From contig NC_087080.1 of NCBI RefSeq assembly GCF_026151205.1, forward strand, positions 14,579,337 through 14,643,336: a DNA stretch of 64,000 nucleotides, in the 5' to 3' direction. How positions within the stretch are numbered: position 1 is the first letter of the stretch; each line of letters begins with the position of its first letter. Origin of the DNA: Bolinopsis microptera (lineage: Eukaryota; Ctenophora; Tentaculata; Lobata; Bolinopsidae). The notes beneath the pieces are model-generated. The model had not been told where the DNA came from and ran no database searches. It saw nothing but the letters and a program-made list of their open reading frames with translations. Positions 58,517 through 64,000 of this stretch are shown here, one piece after another. Both the position numbers and the translations under genes were made by a program.

Positions 58517-61500
58517 ATGAAAATCTGTCTCATCTCGGACTTTTTCTACCCAAACTTCGGCGGAGTAGAATGCCACATTTACAATCTAGCCCAGAACCTG
58601 TACAAACGAGGTCACAAAGTTATCATAGTTACACACTGCTACGATGATAGGGTCGGGGTCAGGTACCTGAAACCTTTTATAAAGGTCTACTACATCCCAT
58701 TCTATATGCTCATACGCCTTGTTATTGTTCCTAACTTCTTCATATCCCTTCCCGTCCTTAGACACATATTTGTCAGAGAACAAATTGAGATTGTTCATGG
58801 TCATGCTGCTTTTTCTACTTTCGCGTTGGATGCGTTACTCAGCGCCAAGATGATGGGCTTACGGACAGTATTCACCGACCACTCTCTCTTCGGTTTTAAC
58901 GATTTCGGAGCGATAATGACGAATAAGATGCTAGAGTTCACCCTGGGTGACATTGATGGTGTTATATGTGTGTCTCACACTAGCAAGGAAAATACTGTGC
59001 TGAGAGCACGGATTAGCCCCAGTAAGGTACGGACACTGTCTTTAACAGTCTAGTTAGATCTTTTTATGAGAACGGTAATTTTGCAGTTTTATAAAATTCT
59101 TGTTTAATTTTTATCCTCTTATCGTGGCGCCTTATCATAATATTGAGCTAATCGAATGTTATAATTCAATAAGAAAATATTAGGCATAAGAAATTTCATG
59201 AAGTAAGTAATAGTTGATTTTAAGAAAAGTGCATCACCTCTCTACTGTTAGCAACACATACTTCTAGCTAACTTAGTACTGTTCAGGTACGAGTGATCCC
59301 TAACGCGATAGATACCTCACTGTTTGTTCCAACAGATAGCCCCCCGGATAGCCGGGATGAGATTGTGATTGTTGTCATGTCGCGACTCGTCTACAGAAAA
59401 GGTGATTGTTTGTTGACAGCTGACATTCGAAGCATTGGTGATTGGGTAATGGATATAGGACTCCAGTCCCTAGTAGTAAGCCCTTCAAGATAACTTACAT
59501 TGGACATAAGAATTTCTCTTTTAGTTATAACTAAGATTACTTATAAATAAGTAATCACCCGAAGTTTAAAATCTTTCGTTTTTCAGGTATTGATCTGTTG
59601 TCAGGAATCATCCCAAAGATGTGTTCTGCAGATAAAAGAGTAAAGTTTCTAATCGGGGGAGACGGTCCCAAGGTGATAAAACCGATTGTTTTTTTCAGTC
59701 TTTTTGATTACATTTAAAACTTCACTGTATCTTGTCCGACTGTGAATGCCTCTAAGGGCTAAGGATCCTGGATCGGTTACAAAACGAGATTTTGACACGC
59801 ACTTTCGAAACAAGCACATGCAACATGGACAGACATCATGAATTGAACTTCAGATTTATCAAAACTAACGATCAAATGTTCAACTTTGTACACCATTTGA
59901 TCGGTGACGGACAACTAGGAACCTTCCAATTTTACCTAGTTAACTAATTAACATGCAAGCTTGGGAAATCCAATCAGCTCCGACAACTAGGAACTTTCGG
60001 ACCCGGCTCACGTCCGTAATGTGAACCCATACCGAGAGCTCAAACACTTCTTAATATCTATACTATAATTTAAACTTGACGAAATTTCCCCGGCAACGGG
60101 GACATAGAAGAAAAAACACCGAAAATCGACCTCAAAATGACCCTCTGGTGAAGCCAAACCCAGCTCGCAAATGGAGTTGAAACCTCGCCATTTTTAGCAG
60201 GGTTGTAGAAAAAGGATAGGAATAGGCTATAGCATTCTTAGAATTTTGATTTAGGCTTTAGATTTTTTATAATTAACGTCGGAAGTGAGGTAAAATAACC
60301 GTTAGAATAATGTCGTTATTTTAGCAAAGGTTTACTGCGCTGTTGCGTAGCAACGTTAAAATGCACGTGCGCGAGCAAGGACATCTTAACTACGCGCGTT
60401 GTTATGCTGTATGCTACGTCATAACTTCAAAACTAGCTCACATTTACGCTCACGCTATGACTTATATTCATAACTTTGGTTGTGATTGGTATTTTTTGAT
60501 GCGGTAAAAAGTATCGTTTTGGGAATCCGAATACTAACAACGCTGTCGCCATTGTTAAATAAATTCCATTATGTCTACTGTATAACAGAGCTGTATGATG
60601 AAGAGAAATTAAAACATAACTGATTTTTAAAATTTCCTCGAACAAAGCTTTCGACTAGCGGGTTTCTAGTACCTTATGAGTATGAGTATTGCTGAAAGCA
60701 GCTACTTACTAAACTGTCATTTGAACCCTACCCAGGTTCTTGGTTGTCCGACTGTTAGGATGGTTATAATATGCATCACATCACAAATGATACGTCACTG
60801 ATCGGGCCATGTGATGTGATACCTGTGGGAGGCCGGAATGAGAGGTTCCTAGTTGCCCATTTGATCCATTTGATCCACTTAAAACACAACCTGATCTCCA
60901 ACCTCCCAGAGACTGATGTTAGAGGAGCTGCGAGAACAGTACCGGTTACACGAACGAGTAATCCTACTGGGTAACGTGGAGCAGAGCAGGGTCAGGGACG
61001 TTCTGATTCAGGGTCACATCTTCCTTAACACCTCCCTGACAGAGGCCTTCTGTATGGCTATTGTCGAGGCTGTGTCTTGTGGCCTTCCTGTTGTCAGTAC
61101 TGCTGTGAGTATTTTGGGGAGGAGGGAGGAGGGAGGAGGGAGGAGGGAGGAGGGAGGAGGGAGGAGGGAGGAGGGAGGAGGGAGGAGGGAGGAGGGAGGA
61201 GGGAGGAGGGAGGAGGGAGGAGGGAGGAGGGAGGAGGGAGGAGGGAGGAGGGAGGAGGGAGGAGGGAGGAGGGAGGAGGGAGGAGGGAGGAGGGAGGGGG
61301 GAGGAGGGAGGAGGGAGGAGGGAGGAGGGAGGAGGGAGGAGGGAGGAGGGAGGAGGGAGGAGGGAGGGGGGGTTTTGCTGTGGGAGGAGAGGGATGGGGA
61401 ATTCAGGATGTATCATCGCTGAATGTCTTGATTACAGTGAGGGTCGGAATACTTAAATAATTAAAGTTTATGAAAAGCTGTAAGGTAGTTATGCAGGTTG

Positions 61501-62984
61501 GTGATATAGTAGAGGTTAACAAGTGTTTTGCAGGTTGTTAAAAAGTGTTTTGCAGGTTGTTAACAAGTGTTTTGCAGGTTGTTAACAAGTGTTTTGCAGG
61601 TTCTTAACAAGTGTTTTGCAGGTTCTTAACAAGTGTTTTGCAGGTTCTTAACAAGTGTTTTGCAGATTGTTAACAATGTTTTGAAGGTTGTTAACAAGTG
61701 TTTTGCAGGTTGTTAACAAGTGTTTTGCAGGTTCTTAACAAGTGTTTTGCAGATTGTTAACAATGTTTTGAAGGTTGTTAACAAGTGTTTTGCAGGTTGT
61801 TAACAAGTGTTTTGCAGGTTCTTAACAAGTGTTTTGCAGGTTGTTAACAAGTGTTTTGAAGGTTCTTAACAAGTGTTTTGCAGGTTGGTGGTATAGTAGA
61901 GGTGTTCCCTGCTGATTTCGTGTGTCTTGCGGAGGATACAAGCACGGAGGCTCTCACTAAGGGTCTCTTACAAACTATCAGCAAGTAAGACTGGGGACTG
62001 AGCCTTAAAACTGAGTTTATACACACGCTTACTTCTCTTCAGTTTAATTCTATCATCGTGATCTACATTATTCAATGAATTAAGTAATTAATGAGATAAC
62101 AATGCGTTATTCTCCGTCTAGGATAGACGCTGGAGACGCCCCACAGCCACAAGAGTTACACAGACAAGTTAAGAACATGTACAGTTGGGCTGACGTGACA
62201 CGGAGAACAGAACAGGTACTGTTTAAACCTTCACTTAATCGTTAACCAGGAGAATATACCCAGTTAAGGGGATGTATGGTAGTTTTTAATGGGATTTACT
62301 GTAGTTTACCACAAATCAAAATTTTGGGAATAAAAGCAGTGTTTTGATTTTGTTATCTTGTTTATTTTCCATTTATTTGTAGTATTTCTGGTATTGTACG
62401 TGGTTTTACCACAATGTTGTGTTTTGTTGACCACAATGTTGTGTTTTGTTAACCACAAGGTTGTGTTTTGTGTTGACACACGTCTCCCCGCAGGTGTACA
62501 AGGAATGTAGCTCAGACTCCTCGCTGACTGACCGTCTGACGGTGCAGCGGTCACGTGGTCCGGTGGCGGGTGTATTGTACTGCATTTGTTACGCTATCTC
62601 TTATCTAGTCCTCGCTATCACCACATACTTTCAGGTTCTAGCACATCTGACTACGTTTAAAATTAGTTAGTAGCATATACAAACCTGTGCACTTGGTTTT
62701 ACCCGAAGATCACGTTATAGATATTTTACTGTGTTAATCACATTTAGTTTTAGATTATTTATCTTTTATGACGCATAACCGTACTTCAATCTGTCCTTTT
62801 AAAGTCATGTAGGATTCTGTAAGACCTATCTTATTTACAGCCGGAGCACACGATTGAGACAGTGCCCTATGTCTACGAGGGTGGAAGAAGGGAGGAGGGA
62901 CGACCCAACACGCTGGGCAGAAACCAATCAGAACGCTTGAAATACGAAGAATTTTCTAAGTCGAACAATACGAAGTCTCTATGA
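58517..62984 (+). CDS. PIGA: PIGA, catalytic subunit of GPI-GlcNAc transferase
   Basis: Eight exons join in phase to 461 aa (human 484): 58517-59026, 59287-59401, 59587-59672, 60910-61104, 61884-61984, 62122-62215, 62494-62634 and 62841-62984. It transfers GlcNAc to phosphatidylinositol on the cytosolic face of the ER, the first step of GPI synthesis. Visible blocks are [82 protein letters not shown], the GT-B/GT4 signature [33 protein letters not shown] and a C-terminal membrane helix ([14 protein letters not shown]). Introns 3 and 4 hold a transposon remnant and two minisatellites. It follows GPAA1, which acts in the last GPI step, on the same strand. Confidence 0.96.
59884..60868. mobile_element. 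Inverted-repeat element remnant in PIGA intron 3
   Basis: gacaactaggaacct at about 59909 faces its near reverse complement (aggttcctagttgcc) at 60843, and both outer sides carry an atttgatc word in opposite orientation. A gtgatgtgat/tacgtcact segment near 60770-60820 resembles the MULE-family ends at 37-40 kb. No transposase frame is seen. Boundaries are approximate. Confidence 0.45.
61121..61371 (+). repeat. (ggaggga)n G-rich array at the start of PIGA intron 4
   Basis: About 35 copies of a 7-bp unit beginning 16 nt after the exon 4 donor. The G runs of three are regularly spaced, so RNA or DNA G-quadruplexes could form. Apparent ORFs across it are repeat artefacts. Confidence 0.92.
61493..61883 (+). 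repeat. 20-21 bp minisatellite seeded by the PIGA exon 5 acceptor
   Basis: The array opens with gcaggttggtgatatagtag, which matches the exon 5 acceptor and exon start at 61880 with one difference. About seventeen units of gttgttaacaagtgttttgc plus ag follow, each ending with a ttttgcag acceptor, up to the true one. Confidence 0.9.
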
Positions 62985-63085
62985 CATATCACATATGATA
63001 TGGAATTCACAATAGCAGTACTAAATTTCGAGATGAAATAAGATTCAAATTCGATTTAATGTGCTTGGACTTTGGAATAAATTTG

Positions 63086-63088
<3 letters not shown>

Positions 63089-63116
<28 letters not shown>
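63089..63116. repeat. 28-bp poly-C tract in PIGA 3' region
   Basis: An uninterrupted C run. Similar C or G runs occur at 28-40, 4217, 4487, 30832, 33998 and 38823. Exact length may be an assembly estimate. Confidence 0.85.
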
Positions 63117-63119
<3 letters not shown>

Positions 63120-63528
63120 CAATAACTACCTGTCCCCGAGCGACTGGTTGGGAGCAAAAACCGTAAAGCGATATTTTTTCGTGGAAGTTTTGCATTTTCT
63201 TCATTCTAAAAATGATGTCGAAGTCGGTTATCCTATCACAGTTTTAATTTTTCTTCTTTGTTTGTAAATTGTGTAGTAAACCAATGAGGATGTGGCACTT
63301 CTATTTATTGGTTATTGAATTTTTATCGCATTGATTCTCTTTTTTTTCTAATGCTTTTTTTACATTTATTTACTTTGTAGAGTATAAGTCTGAGATTTTT
63401 TCTTTAGTTTGAATTTGAATTGTGTTATAATATTAATATTAATGTGAAGGATACTCAATGATATAAGGAGCAGGTCGGAAGACGTCAGTTCGACGTGACG
63501 GCATATCGTAGACTTCGAGCCCAATCTC

Positions 63529-63534
63529 AATAAA
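63529..63534 (+). terminator. Possible PIGA poly(A) signal
   Basis: AATAAA about 545 bp after the PIGA stop codon, the only consensus signal seen downstream on the plus strand in the window. Confidence 0.45.
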
Positions 63535-63571
63535 GCTGGAACTATGTTTGTAAGATTGTAATTGTATGATT

Positions 63572-63811
63572 TTAAAGGTTTTGGGCTACAGTAGTACGGA
63601 TTTTGGGACTTTCCAAGAAATCCGACTCAGTTCCGTTGACTTTCACGGTAAATTCTGCACTACGTAACCGGAACCCTTTACCAAACCTTAAATCCACCGT
63701 AGCATATTTCAGTTGAATTCCGTTGAACTGTTTCTCGGATATAATACCCTTATATTTTATACATCTTGCTGAACCGGATACTTGATAGTTACTTTTAGCT
63801 AAAGTTGTCAT
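63572..63811 (-). CDS. Small ORF of unknown function, 79 codons
   Basis: Starts MTTLAKSNYQVSGSARC and reads to VAQNL-stop. A ttag acceptor lies directly before the ATG, as at other genes here. The composition (alternating hydrophobic and charged residues, no low complexity) looks like real protein, perhaps a small beta domain (KYATVDLRFGKGFRL). No family recognised. It converges on the PIGA 3' end. Confidence 0.4.
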   Translation of the reverse strand: MTTLAKSNYQVSGSARCIKYKGIISEKQFNGIQLKYATVDLRFGKGFRLRSAEFTVKVNGTESDFLESPKIRTTVAQNL

Positions 63812-64000
63812 CTAATATATAATAGATTGTTTTATTTGTATACGTCGCTGTCTAACAAGCAAGTGTTGCAGTATCTCGGCGTTACTATCATGTATTGCAC
63901 TGCACTAGGATAATGATTAATCACTCTACTCTACTAACAAGAATTTCGCCGCGGTTAAACCACGCACGATCAATTTTCCCTACGATGTACTTGTACCATC

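Noticed and set aside
60916..61460. Long GGGRREE-type frames over the (ggaggga)n array
   Set aside because: Repeat artefact; the real coding part ends at 61104 with a gtgagt donor and PIGA continues at 61884.
1..64000. tRNA, rRNA or snRNA genes
   Set aside because: By eye I found no convincing B-box or conserved RNA core; a covariance-model scan was not possible.

Overview
The window is nuclear DNA of an animal. Genes are split by short AT-rich GT-AG introns, and the products are typical metazoan proteins: a pre-mRNA splicing factor, a mitochondrial aminoacyl-tRNA synthetase, two GPI-anchor enzymes, VWD/C8/TIL/VWC/Ig and sushi/Ig extracellular proteins, and axonemal or sperm-type proteins. 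Spaces between genes and introns are full of DNA transposons and minisatellites. A likely EFF/AFF-family cell fusogen, a family reported from few non-nematode animals including ctenophores, and several splice acceptors lying 0-3 nt before start codons (as expected for spliced-leader trans-splicing) make me favour an early-branching marine animal, perhaps a ctenophore. That assignment is inference. All multi-exon models below were rebuilt by hand from splice sites, reading-frame phase and protein similarity recalled from family knowledge; no search was run.

Layout. 1-3.5 kb: 5' half of an XRRA1-like leucine-rich-repeat gene (minus). 3.9-7.9 kb: likely EFF/AFF fusogen (plus), with an intronless STPG1 gene inside its first intron on the other strand. 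8.4-9.4 kb: TEX47-like gene (minus). 9.4-12.6 kb: no gene seen. 12.6-13.9 kb: 5'-truncated non-LTR retroelement. 14.5-17.1 kb PRPF40, 17.8-19.3 kb WARS2, 19.6-57.9 kb GPAA1 and 58.5-63.0 kb PIGA lie head to tail on the plus strand with 290-690 bp between them. At the right edge is a small minus-strand ORF.

GPAA1 has 13 exons and a normal-sized product (625 aa) but spans 38 kb because its introns hold other things: a sushi/Ig secreted protein gene (22-26 kb), a hAT-type MITE, a CRE-like array, a 3-kb pyrimidine minisatellite inside an inverted-repeat element, a complete MULE transposon, a 29-exon VWD-C8-TIL-VWC-Ig secreted protein gene (41.3-52.9 kb) and a small secreted coiled-coil/Cys-rich protein gene (55.8-56.4 kb). 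All three nested host-type genes run antisense to GPAA1 and all begin with signal peptides.

The main unusual signal is repeated tandem duplication of exon 5' edges together with their 3' splice sites. GPAA1 exons 3, 12 and 13 and PIGA exon 5 are each preceded by decoy copies of their own acceptor, as one extra copy, about fifteen 66-bp copies, three 150-bp copies, and a 20-bp minisatellite seeded by an exon-start copy. Other points of note are GPAA1 and PIGA as direct neighbours, the nested antisense secretome genes, the fusogen, and a single-base frameshift in an otherwise phase-perfect 29-exon gene.
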